A stretch of 36,470 bases of DNA from NCBI RefSeq assembly GCF_001039355.2, contig NW_019775291.1, positions 480,265 through 516,734 on the forward strand, written 5' to 3'. Position 1 is the stretch's first letter; each line of letters begins with the position of its first letter. Source of the DNA: Lingula anatina (lineage: Eukaryota; Brachiopoda; Lingulata; Lingulida; Lingulidae). Of this stretch, positions 9,927-19,830 are shown piece after piece. A program made the translations under genes and the position numbers. Under the pieces are notes generated by a model. The model ran no database searches. It worked only from the letters and a program-made list of their open reading frames with translations, and had not been told where the DNA came from.

Positions 9927-11430
9927 GATCAACAGTGTCTCCTTGAGTGGGAGAAAGTTTACAGAAGTCAGAAAAAATGGTACGACTATTCCAGTCGTAC
10001 GAAAGGGAAAGAGGCGGAGAGGAGAAAAGAGATGAGGAGGACGGGGGAGAGCCAGAATCTCCCCAGCTCACAGCTAGGGAGCAAAAAGTATGTTTATAAA
10101 AATATAGTTCAAATTATTATTTTTTAAGAAAGTGTGTCTTGTCTCTATTATTATTATTATTGTTATTATTATATAATTTTTTATGAAGATAATACATTTA
10201 ATGAATTTTGTCTAGGTCATAGAGATCATTGGAGATGTGGCGGTAGAGGGTGTGCAGGAGCTGGAGCAGAATGACTCTTTCTGGTTTGAATCTGGTACTA
10301 CTGGTTATGGTTTATTTAGATATATATCCATTCTTTTAACTATTTTAATTCACATTTGCATTTTGATGAAGTAGTACGTGTATATCATAGAGTCTGATAT
10401 TAATAAAATTTGAGTAAATGTTTTAATAATTGATGATTTTTTCTCCATGATCAATGTGAGTTTACCACAGAACTTCCATGTGACCCAGGTAATTATAATA
10501 ATACAAATACCATTATCTGTTAAAATTGCATGCCTTGAATATAAATGGGATGAAGGGAATGATTATTTCATATAAGGGAGAAATAATGATGTTATAAGCC
10601 ATATCTATTTTCTAGATATCTATTTTCTATGTTTATATATATATATATTTTTTTTTAATTTCAGAAGAAGGTACAAGTTTTGATACTTCAAGTCCAATTT
10701 CTGTTATGTGTTTAATTTTTTTTTTTTCATTTATGAAATGTATTTGTATCTTCAATTAAATCTGCTTTTACTACTTGTTGCAAATAAATCTTCTAGAAAA
10801 TGTAAAAACTGTAAGCAAACTTTTCTGTAAAATCTAAAACAATTTTCATTATTTATTTCTTTGTTAGCAGAAAGAGTTGAGGGATCAACCAGAAGAGCAG
10901 TGCAAAGTAAGTTAATATTGTCTTTTTTTTTTTTAGAGGGGGGTTTCCTAACATGCATTTAGCTTTCAGCAATCCTTGTACATATCAGTCACCCTTTTTA
11001 TTTGTTAATTATCCCTAGGTCATGAATAGAACAAATTTAATTGAGGAAGTTCCAATACTTGTGTCATGAAAAATTTATAATGTCACATTGTATTTAGTTT
11101 TTACTTTTTTTACAGGCAAGAAGAGAACAAGCACAGGTAATATTCTCAAATTTTTAAAGGTCTAATCATACATTTTTCAATGATTAATGATATTTTTAAA
11201 AGTAAATGTATTCCCTTAACTACCAAAATGTTTCATTTTTTTAGGTTCACCACACAAAGGAAGAAAGATTGCAAATTGAAAAGCAGAGGTTAAAAATTGA
11301 AGAAGAGAGGTTGGAAGTGGAAAGAGAAAAAGTATCAGTACTTAAGCAAATAATGCAATATTATTCAATGAATGCAGAGCATCTGAAATTGAATACCTTG
11401 TTATATAGTAAAAATTCACCACTGTTGTGA
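9927..11430 (+). pseudogene. Myb/SANT-like DNA-binding gene, 3' exons only
   Basis: Six exon-like blocks with GT/AG borders: 9927-10087, 10216-10294, 10471-10488, 10665-10702, 10871-10906 and 11116-11136, then a terminal block 11245-11430 ending in TGA. The first encodes EWEKVYRSQKKWYDYSSRTK and EAERRKEMRRTG, the third-helix end of a Myb/SANT-like domain (Myb_DNA-bind_5, NAIF1-type) and its basic tail. The second encodes VIEIIGDVAVEGVQ, also typical of this family. The last encodes a charged coiled coil (EERLQIEKQRLKIEEERLEV). Phases agree across all introns from the second block on, but inside the first block the frame changes at the G-run 10043-10047, so one base is missing there or was miscalled. 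The first half of the DNA-binding domain is not found; a gypsy protease fragment occupies that place. Such genes are often transposon-derived. Decayed gene, or live gene with a sequencing error and unseen 5' exons. Confidence 0.6.
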
Positions 11431-11643
11431 AACCATTTTACCATTAACTTAGCATTTATAATTATTCAAAATCATTGTACTATTTACTTAATTGTTCACC
11501 ACTACTGTTAAAGTTATTGTACAATTAACTTAATCGTTCACCATTGCTGTTAAATCATTGTACAATTTACATATTAAACATTCAAATAAGCATTTACCAT
11601 TATTGTTCTTCATGTTCAAATGTATAAAATTAATTAATTATTA

Positions 11644-11880
11644 GAAAAAGAGATACAGACCCAACTAGACAATGATATGATTAGGCTGAGTGAGAGTCAC
11701 TGGAGTTCCCCGGTACTTCTTACGCCAAAATCAGATTGTTCCATGAGATTTTGCATGGATTATCGCAAAGTGAATGAGATAACAAAGGTCAATAGATATC
11801 CGATGCCACTAATCAGCAACATTTTTGATAACATGGGAGGAGTGGCGAATTTTAGTGTCCTGGACCTGAAACAGGGTGTA
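11644..11880 (+). pseudogene. Ty3/gypsy reverse transcriptase N-terminal fragment (older element)
   Basis: The frame reads MIRLSESHWSSPVLLTPKSD, then RFCMDYRKVNEITKVNRYPM and FSVLDLKQG. These are the start and first conserved blocks of gypsy RT (S.WSSPVVLV.K.DG..RFC.DYR.LN, YP.P, F...DL..GY). After DLKQG the match fades, and the catalytic YLDD block is absent before the younger LTR begins at 12187. The RNase H of a similar element resumes at about 18815 in the same orientation. Confidence 0.75.
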
Positions 11881-12186
11881 AAGTATGTGCCTCCTTGATC
11901 TAAAACATTATGCAACATTTTCGGCAATCCAGAAAGTCACTCTAGTATTTCATTCAAGTGTGCGCTTACCCAAATCATTAAATAAAACCATTTCCTTTTT
12001 GGTAGAAATTAAAATTTCAATTATTTTAATTTATTCAGCCCTTTCGACAAGTACGTGCTTTAGGCACCAATTAGAAAATCATTTGGCTGATAAATGAACC
12101 CTGACCACTAATCAACCATAACCTTGATGAGAGGACGGCATTGAAATACACCTTTGAAGTGACCTAACCCGGTCTTCCCCACCCAG

Positions 12187-12555
12187 TGTCCGGGGTTCTG
12201 AATTAGGACATTTATTATGTTAATAGCTTTTGGGTGACAGTGCTCAGAGTAAAATACTTTGAATTACCCACAGATTAGTATATAGGGCTGGGGTTTTCCC
12301 CCGGAAAAGAGAATAACTTATGCAGAGAGCCATACTGGACAGTGAAGTACAGTGCAGAATATTGTAGTGTTTAATATAGAAGAACCGCAGCTAGACTAGA
12401 CAGGCAGATGTAGAAGAAATAAAACTATATAGTTTAACCCCAAAGTGAACGTCTTGGGTTTTACTTGTACGAAGACCGCGCCAACTCTACACCGAGCGGC
12501 CGAACCGGGCAATCTTGCGTTACGATTGCGCATTGTAAAGGGTGGAAACTTTACA
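12187..12555 (+). repeat. 5' LTR candidate
   Basis: The segment starts TGTCCGGGGTT and ends CTTTACA, so it has TG...CA ends, and is followed two bases later by a primer-binding-like TGG. It holds TATA-like sequence near 12280 and AATAAA near 12418. Because no second LTR is found, the borders rest on the termini and the primer site alone. Confidence 0.55.
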
Positions 12556-12557
12556 AG

Positions 12558-12575
12558 TGGCGAGCTCGCCAGGAC
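12558..12575 (+). other. Primer binding site, probably tRNA-Arg
   Basis: TGGCGAGCTCGCCAGGAC begins with the TGG that pairs with tRNA CCA ends. Its complement (GTCCTGGCGAGCTCGCCA) resembles the 3' end of animal tRNA-Arg(ACG), which from memory ends in TCCTGGCTGGCTCGCCA. Twelve bases, GGCGAGCTCGCC, form a perfect palindrome. The tRNA assignment is by recall and was not tested against the host tRNA set. Confidence 0.55.
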
Positions 12576-12624
12576 TTTGCTTTGGGGAAGAACAGACAAG
12601 GTGAGAAACTAAGAAGTAGGCAAA

Positions 12625-13614
12625 ATGAGTCAAGCAATTTCAAGCTCTTATTGAAAACCTCAGGGGCCTCGGGGAACAACAGCAAGTCGAGAGTGGACGA
12701 CAGGCATGTAGATGGGCAGAAGAGGTTGAAAGAACTGCCCTGAAAGATTTAGCAGACCTGTGTTCCATCTGCCATGGATCAGAACCCTCCGAGACCAGAG
12801 ATTGGCTCGACCAAATGGAGCGGGCCATTACTAGAGGTAGGGACACGATCCTTAATTTGCCAACACGACTAGCGTTAAAGACCACAAGAGGTGCCCTGGC
12901 AGCAGAAATTGACTACTGCCTACAACAACAGAATGATCCTTGGGATATCTTGAGGAACCATATACGTAGGTCATTCCTCTCACCTGATGAGGCGGCATGT
13001 TTAAGAGCAGAAATAGAACAAATGAAGCAATCAACCTACGAGAACTGTGCCGCTTATAACCGCAAATTCAGAGACCTAGCAAGAAAAGCATACCCTCCCC
13101 CTTGCTCCGTGGATGCAAAGAGAGAGCTTGTAATTTGTTATGCTAAAGGACTGGCCCCGGCAGATCTAAGAAAAAAATGATCGAAAACGCCCTGCCCAGA
13201 ACCCTGGATGAGGCCCTCGCCTACATTGATAATGCTGAGGTAGGTGCCCAACTGTACAAAACAGTAATGGGCATGGAAACGAGATACCAAGAGCCGATGG
13301 AAGTCGCAACGCACAAGAAGGAGCAAGGGATGCTCGAGAAAGTAGAACAGCAATTAAAAAGAATGGCTACGAGAATAGCAAAATTAGAATGTAGCCCGGC
13401 CCCGACTCAGCCAGCCAGGTTTCGACAGAACAAACAAACGCCCGCAAGAACACAGAGAAATGGAACAGTGAAGTGGACTGACGATGGAAAACCTGTGTGC
13501 TTTCACTGTGGAAAGATTGGCCAACTTCGCCGTAAGTGTTATCAAGTGAAGGCCCAGGAAAAACAGCAGCATAATCCGAAAAAAAAACTAGCAAGTGCAA
13601 GAGGTGGACCTGAC
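12625..13614 (+). pseudogene. Gag of the younger gypsy element, with breaks
   Basis: Structural polyprotein that would form the virus-like particle. The likely start is ATG 12625 in a CAAAATG context. The frame changes within about 15 bases (near 12638) and then stays open as a capsid-like helical region (including WDILRNHIRRSFLSPDEAA and YNRKFRDLARKAYP) to TGA 13178-13180. Gag continues in the -1 frame from the A-run at 13171-13177 through a coiled-coil-like segment to a zinc knuckle at 13498-13539. The knuckle reads CFHCGKIGQLRRKC: a CX2CX4HX4C pattern in which the His is Gln (CAA, 13522-13524), so RNA binding may be impaired. The later part is fused in frame with protease, so gag and pol form one ORF. 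Confidence 0.8.
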
Positions 13615-15380
13615 CCTCGTGTGGCCATTAACATTACTATATCAGGAATTAAATGTCATGCACTAATTGATACGGGGGCCAGTACTAGCCTCTTGCACAG
13701 AAAACTATTTAACACTTTATGCAGAACTATGAATAGACCTAGATTAATCAAGCCTTTAAGTGTCACATATGGAGTGACAGGACACACAGTACCGGTGATA
13801 GGGAAAACACAGATCAAGATAGACAATGCTACAGTAGTAGACGTTTTAGTAGCTGACCAAGTGGACTATGACATGATAATTGGGAATGACATGCTACTAA
13901 GAAATAATGCAGTCATTAATTATCAGCAAGGAGCCCTGTTATGGTGTGGAAAGAGATGGCCTTTGACCTTTTACAAAGGTAAGAAGCAAACTAACTCTGT
14001 ATCTGCTGTAGCGTGCAAGGCCCCCTTGACTGGTGTGGACTGCGTTGATAAAGTGCTGAGAAAATATGATGAGGTGTTCAGCATAGAGGGAGAGCCACAC
14101 GGAAAATTAACATTACAACGAATGAAAATAGACTCAGGAGATGCAAAACCCATGAGACAACGACCCTACCGAGTGCCTTTAGCTAAGCGGAAGATCGTCG
14201 AAGCAGAAATAGAAGAAATGCTAAGGCTAGGGATAATAAGGCCTAGTTGTTCTCCTTGGAGCTCACCTGTAACTTTAGTTCCTAAACGCGATGGAACTAC
14301 ACGATTTTGTGTGGACTATAGAAAATTGAACAAAGTGGTGACTAAAGATCCCTACCCAATACCATTAATTCAGGACATCCTGGACCTGATAATTGGGTCA
14401 ACACACTTTAGCACGATTGATTTACGAGCCGGATACTGGCAGTGCCCCATAGCAGAAGAAGACATTCCTAAGACTGCTTTTGTATGCCATTAAGGATTAT
14501 ATGAGTTTACTCGTGTTCCTTTTGGTCTTACATCATTTCCTGGATATTTCCAATGCACGATGGACTATGTTCTACACGACCTAATTGGACGTTCGGTACT
14601 AGTGTACTTGGATGACATAATTGTCTTTTCCAATGGTCAAGAACAACATGCTGACCATCTGACGGAAGTATTCGAGCGATTGAAGAAAGCAGGCCTGAGA
14701 ATGAAACCTTCAAAATGCGAATTCATGAAGACTGAAGTGAAGCTACTGGGATATGTCGTATCCGAGAACGGAGTGCGTAGTGACCCAGAAAAATTGGAAG
14801 CCATAAACAAATTACCACCCCCACACACAGTCAAAGATGTGCAGTCATTCATCGGTATGTGCAATTATTATGCCAGAACCATACCCGACTTTGCCAAGGT
14901 TGACGAAGCCCTGTATCGACTAATGAAAAAGAGGCAAACATATCACTGGGGAGAAGAACAACAAACGAGTTTCCAAAGACTAAAAGAACTGTTATGCTCC
15001 AATCATGTCATGGCCTACCCCCGACCGAATGAGCCATATAAGCTGTATGTGGAAGCATCAGACTACGCGATAGGAGGAGTTCTTGTCCAAGATGACGAAA
15101 GTGGTGTGGAGAGAGTCGTCCAGTACATATCGCATAGCCTGTCAGGACCGCAACTAAGATGGCCGATCATTGAGAAGGAAGCGTATGCCATGGTGTACAG
15201 CATCTCAAAGCTACGTGCATATCTATATGGTTGCCCGCTGACCGTGTACACAGACCACAAACCACTGAAATCTTTATTCACCAAAGAAATGAGGAACACC
15301 AAAGTACAAAAGTGGGCTATTCTCATGGAAGAATTCGGTGCAAAGGTCGAATACATTAAAGGAAAAAAAGAACATCAGAG
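13615..15380 (+). pseudogene. Pol part 1: protease, reverse transcriptase, RNase H
   Basis: The aspartic protease carries the active-site ALIDTGAST (Asp codon 13669-13671) and the distal MIIGNDMLL. Reverse transcriptase follows from about 14080 with CSPWSSPVTLVPKRDG, RFCVDYRKLN, FSTIDLRAGYWQ and the catalytic VYLDDIIVFS (YLDD at 14605-14616). RNase H (about 15035-15370) shows EKEAYAMV and YTDHKPL. The first catalytic block reads YVEASDYAIGG, with Glu (15052-15054) where gypsy RNase H normally has Asp. A TAA stop at 14491-14493 interrupts RT in frame, and the frame changes at the A-rich run near 15362-15372. The enzyme would copy element RNA into DNA in the cytoplasmic particle; this copy is defective. 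Confidence 0.9.
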
Positions 15381-16896
15381 CAGACGTAATGAGCAGATTA
15401 CCCAATCCACCTTCAGAAACAATAGCCACTTTCGACACCTCCCATTGGATTGACCCAGAATGCATCCCCGATGAATATGCCTTGAGACGTGTACCACTGG
15501 AAGCAGACGACATTGATCCAAAAGAACTTTTGATACAACAAGAAGACGAATTCAGAGAGGAATTTAAGTTAGCTCTAAATGAGGATTCGGAATATGAAGT
15601 GCTGAGCGGCCATCTATACTCCATTAAGAGACCAACTAGCACCAGCGCCATCTACCCACGGATATTGTTACCATCGCCATACCGTGAAAACGTGATTAAA
15701 TGTTGTCACGAAGAGGTGGGACACTGTGCCACTGGTAAAACTCTCGACAGAGTACGGCAGAGTTACGTATGGCCCGGAATGCGTGCCGACATCCAAGATC
15801 AATTAGATCGATGTGCAACATGCAAGGTGCATATTCCCCGACAACACATGCGGAGTATGGAGAAATGCCTATGCCAGCAGCCATCAATCACATAATTGGG
15901 ATGGACCTAATTGGCCCATTTGTAGAATCGTCAAAAGGAAATAGGTACTGTCTCAATCTGATTGATCACTTCTCAGGATGGGTAGAGAGTTACCCAATTC
16001 CCAACAAGACCTCCGAAGCAGTGGAGTCAGCGCTCACCAAGGATTTCTTCCCACGATTCGGATTCCCGGAAGTAATTATTACCGATCGAGGAAAGGAATT
16101 TTGCTCTAAAGCTTTTGAACATTTCCTGTCAAAGGTAGGTGTGGAACATAGACGAACGACCAGCTACTCGCCGGAAGCCAATGGTAAAACTGAACGAGTA
16201 AACCGTACCATTAAAGAAATCCTGACACGATTGCTCAACAACGAACCACACAGATGGGAAGAGAAGTTGGGTAGCGCATTAATGGCCTACTGCAACTCTG
16301 TGAGTACAGTAACTGGCTATACTCCATATTTTCTGATGTATGGACGCCGTGCCCGATTACCACTCACCAAGTTGCTTACGCCTTCACCAGCAACACACCC
16401 GCTGAATGGTCGACTACAGGATATGACTGAAGCCCTACAGACAGCTAAAATCAACCTAGAAAACTCCCGAAAGTACAACAGGGCGCGACTGAATGCCTGA
16501 GGGAATGCGGAGCAACTTCAGATCGGCGACACGGTAATATTAAAGGCACAAGAGCGCCTTACCTTCACTAGCAGTTGGGATCCACAATATGAGGTAATCA
16601 ATAGGCGAGGCAAGGTCTATACCATTCGTCATCAGCAGACTGGGAAAGTTTTGACAGTAAACAGAAATAAATTGTGTTTAGTAGACCCCAATATATCTTG
16701 GGATGACGTAAAACGCAGACCCAGAAGACCACCACCGGCGCGCCCTCCACTGATCCCATTTGTCATCCAGGATCAAAGAGAACCGCAAGAAGAACAAAAG
16801 GAAGGGCCACTACATAACACCGTACCCGAGCCAAGTAGCGGCACTCCTGCCGCAGACACAGAGGGAGACACATCTGAACTAGAGTGGGAGAAATAA
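15381..16896 (+). pseudogene. Pol part 2: integrase, with breaks
   Basis: The HHCC zinc domain is present: HEEVGH (about 15707-15724) and CATC (15812-15823). The frame then changes near 15843. The catalytic core shows MDLIGPF (Asp 15904-15906), ITDRGKEF (Asp 16084-16086) and NGKTERVNR (Glu 16192-16194), giving exactly 35 residues between the second Asp and Glu, the canonical DD35E of retroviral-type integrases. A TGA at 16498-16500 splits off the C-terminal GPF/Y-like region (GDTVILKAQ, WDPQYEVINRRGKVYTI), which ends with a proline-rich tail and TAA at 16894-16896. The protein would insert element cDNA into host DNA. The breaks make it non-functional as read. Confidence 0.9.
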
Positions 16897-18598
16897 CCAG
16901 GTACTCGTACATCGAATTAACAAGCTCATCTCGGTACTCAAACACACTGTGGACACCATTAACATCGGACGAAGACGTCTCAATGACATCTCCCAACTAC
17001 CTGAATGCGGTCGTCACCAACAGCTTTAGAGACTTAAACCGATTTGCTTACGTCACCAGGGTTCGTTTGAATAAGGTGTGGGCTACCTACCAGCTGGATC
17101 GAGCCGTCTACTCTTTCGAACAGCTTGTAAGGGACTACAGACTACTTTTTGAAAAGTTCAATCATCAAAAGGCTAGTCTGGAGTTGGGACGCCTGACAGA
17201 AGAACTCCTGCCACCGTCTCAACTGTTGGAAACACTTGCACTGGCAGCGGACAATGCAACAGGCTACTTTTTGAAAAGTTCAATCATCAAAAGGCTAGTC
17301 TGGAGTTGGGACGCCTGACAGAAGAACTCCTGCCACCGTCTCAACTGTTGGAAACACTTGCACTGGCAGCGGACAATGCAACAGACATGTTGATAGACCT
17401 GCTACAGTGGTATTATGAACACATCACGGTCTCCCCGGTGTGGGGAGGGAACACCTTAATCTATAAGGTCAAACTACCGTTGATCAGCCAGGAGGAAGCA
17501 ACCAGATACGATATCCAGTCCTTCAAGCAGCCGTACAACAACACAGGGTTCGCTAGCCGAGTTGTACATGGTGAAGCCAATATCGCTATAGTAGAGCAAA
17601 CCGGAAATGTGTTTTACCCGTCTGGCTGCATTGGCTGGAAACCTTTGGTATGTAGGACCGGCGCCGTCTACAGCCGAGGTACAGAATTATGTTCCAGAGC
17701 CATCATCTCGCACAACCATGCGCAGCGGAGTGCATGTAAGGTGGAGCTGACCTCTGGGAGTGGCATTTCCACTGCCACAGAAATAGTCTTGGGCGAATAC
17801 GTATTGGTAACCTGGGGAGAAGAGGTGACGAAGCGATGCCACCGTTCCCGACCGGTCTCATACCCGCTCAAGGCAGGAACCTATCTTGTGACGGTCCCGG
17901 CAAAATGTTCCATAACAGGAAGTAACTTTACCCTTCCTGGTATAACAGAGAAAGCAGGTCGAGTCTCACTCAGATCTCAACTGATAAACGACATTCCATC
18001 CCTCAATGTGCACGAATTGATACCATCAGGAATTGTCACAAAAAGATTGAGAAATCCAAATTTTCAAAATCTTGGGCCAGTTGCGCACCTTCACCTAGCG
18101 CCACTGAGTGAGCAGGAACCGGACTTTTGGTCTGCACCGACCAGCGGAACTTCTGTTGGGTATGTTGCGGGGATTGTCATAGCATGCATGATAATTCTAA
18201 TTGTTCTTTGTGTCTGTTTGCATCGTCACCGCAAACGACTTTGTTTTTGTGCCCCCCGATACAACCGACCAGAACCACCAGAACCAGTGCAACTGAGAAT
18301 GCTGGCAGAAACGGTACATCAATATGAAGAACCCATGGACGTTGACCAACCGACACCTGGAACATCACGTGGATCAGCAGAGCGCCCTAATACCCTGGAA
18401 ATTCCGCCACCGCCAGAGTGTCTAGATGGAGAGGATGGAGCCCAACCCCACTCCCCGAATGGGTATCTCACTATGAGGCAAACTGAAGAACAACCATATT
18501 TCAACGCAAGAAACAATACGACAGTTCTCTATAGTGTCCCACCGGCCAAACAGTCGCGGTATTATGTCCAGAAAACATGGACACGAAATGATGCATGA
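16897..18598 (+). pseudogene. Env-like third ORF, membrane glycoprotein, broken by duplication
   Basis: The ORF follows integrase. The frame is open back into the pol end, but the first in-frame ATG is near 16983 and no signal peptide is visible. A spliced leader, as known for env mRNA of insect gypsy, is possible: TAACCAG precedes GTACTC at 16902. The N-terminal half is helical. The C-terminal half has paired cysteines and N-glycosylation sequons (NAT, NNT, NFT). A single hydrophobic membrane segment lies at about 18150-18220 (AGIVIACMIILIVLCVC), followed by a basic stop-transfer stretch and a proline-rich cytoplasmic tail of about 125 residues, ending in TGA 18596-18598. A perfect 122-bp duplication at 17142-17385 shifts the frame. 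The topology fits a class of errantivirus/F-type-like envelopes, but no furin site or fusion peptide is obvious, so the subfamily is uncertain. Confidence 0.7.
17142..17385 (+). repeat. Perfect 122-bp tandem duplication inside env
   Basis: 17142-17263 and 17264-17385 appear identical base for base for about 120 bases. Each starts CTACTTTTTGAAAAGTTC and ends in GACAATGCAACAG. The unit is not a multiple of three, which explains the frame change of the env-like ORF here. Confidence 0.9.
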
Positions 18599-18814
18599 AT
18601 ATGGAATGAATGACGCATTTTGCATAATTTAATGCATGTGACTCGTTATAGCTAATCAGCTATTTGATTTTTGACCTCGCTGAAGTACAATGCTAAAAGT
18701 TTGTATGTCACTAACCACGCGCGCACTACAAGATCACGCAAGCTGGAAGCCTTTATTGTCAAACATGACACATGCAAAATTGTCTAATTTCTGGCCTAAA
18801 GTTTCAAAAGACCC
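18599..18814. other. 3' junction of the gypsy element, no LTR seen
   Basis: The sequence after the env stop has no resemblance to 12187-12555 and no clear polypurine tract. It ends where the older gypsy frame resumes. It may be residual 3' UTR of the younger element. Confidence 0.5.
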
Positions 18815-19830
18815 GTGGAACCCCTGCCAGAAAGTAGTGGTGTTGCTTCAACTGAATTATCCTCAGGCCTCAGTTATGAAAAAAAAAAAAAATGCAAGCG
18901 TGAATTCAAAACGCAGTGGATAAAAGAATTCCCCGGAATTACGTGGACTGAAGAAAAAGGGATGGAAAAAGCAATTGTTGCGACTTCTGATGTCAAGTTT
19001 GCCCGAAGGGCCAGAAAAAAAAGTAAGTGTCAAGCCCTGCTAATAAATAAGACATACAAACTTTACAGAGATGCCTGTAATCACGCGTTAGGAGGTGTTT
19101 TGGTTCAGATGGACAAACGAGGGAAAGATAGAGCTGTTCAGTATGTTAGCCACAAATTATCACCCAGTCAAAAAAGGTACTCTACCATCGAGAAAGAAGA
19201 AAACACTGTTATGTACGTTATACTTGTAATGCCTATATTGATCATCCCTGTACGTAGCTTTTAAAAACGGTGTACCGCACTATAAGTTTTTGTCATGGTA
19301 TTGTATTGTGCTACATATTATACTTGTAATGCCTTTATTGATAATTTATCCCTGTATGTAATGTTCTGCTTGCTAGATATTTATTATGTAATCATAAGCA
19401 TAGAGCGATGATAATAAACTACTACTACTACTACAATGTCAACAAATTGAAACCGTATTTGACCATTTACATCAATCATAAGCCCTTCTTCTAAACTGCA
19501 AAATGCAAGGTTGCAACGATGGGCGGCAATTTTAGCTAAATATAATCCTAAAATAGAATATATAAAAGGCACGAAAAACATGTTTGCGGATTTTCTTAAC
19601 AGACTCCCATCAGAGCGCGAGGAAATGAGCGTCACTGGTACAGAAGAAGATCGAGTTGATTCCAAGGTCATTTCCAGATAGCATAGCTTTACATAATATC
19701 CCAGTAGAAGCTGATGGTTAAAATGTTGATGACATACAACAACATCAAATCGTGGAATTTCCGGCAGAGAAAGCTTAAGCTCAAAACAAGAACTCAGATT
19801 ACCAAATTCTTCAAGTGATTCTTTACTCGG
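18815..19830 (+). pseudogene. Older Ty3/gypsy relic: RNase H to start of integrase
   Basis: The frame carries ITWTEEKGMEKAI (RT connection), YKLYRDACNHALGGVLVQ (RNase H with the catalytic Asp kept), VQYVSHKLSPSQKRYSTIEK and, after an insertion at 19221-19434, NKLKPYLTIYINHKP. A further frame change gives LQNARLQRWAAILAKYNP and IEYIKGTKNMFADFLNRLPS. Past 19680, with stops, IPVEADG and DDIQQHQIVEFPAEKA align with the linker before integrase in the younger element (VPLEADDIDPKELLIQQ). It is heavily decayed. It probably belongs with the protease and RT fragments at 9538 and 11644, separated from them by the younger insertion; this is inferred from order and orientation. Confidence 0.7.
19221..19434 (+). 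mobile_element. Short non-LTR 3' end with CTA-repeat tail, inserted in RNase H
   Basis: The RNase H frame stops matching after VMYV and resumes with NKLKPYL about 214 bases later. The insert contains two copies, about 100 bases apart, of TATACTTGTAATGCCT.TATTGAT and ends AATAAACTACTACTACTAC. A trinucleotide tail is typical of 5'-truncated non-LTR retrotransposons or their SINEs. No target-site duplication is obvious. Confidence 0.5.

Larger units (their letters stand above)
12187..18800 (+). mobile_element. Younger Ty3/gypsy (metavirid) element with env-like ORF, 3' LTR missing
   Basis: The order is 5' LTR candidate, primer binding site, gag, protease-RT-RNase H-integrase and a third env-like ORF, all on the plus strand. 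This is the layout of env-bearing gypsy elements. The coding part is well preserved but carries frame changes near 12638, 13177, 15365 and 15843, stops at 14491-14493 and 16498-16500, and a 122-bp duplication in env, so it cannot express intact proteins as sequenced. No second copy of the LTR occurs after env. The right end is therefore a truncation, a deletion or an assembly collapse, and its exact border (about 18600-18815) is uncertain. Target-site duplication cannot be tested. Confidence 0.85.

Noticed and set aside
12465-12743. Open frame across the primer site and gag start
   Set aside because: It begins inside the LTR candidate and is a shadow of the gag frame.
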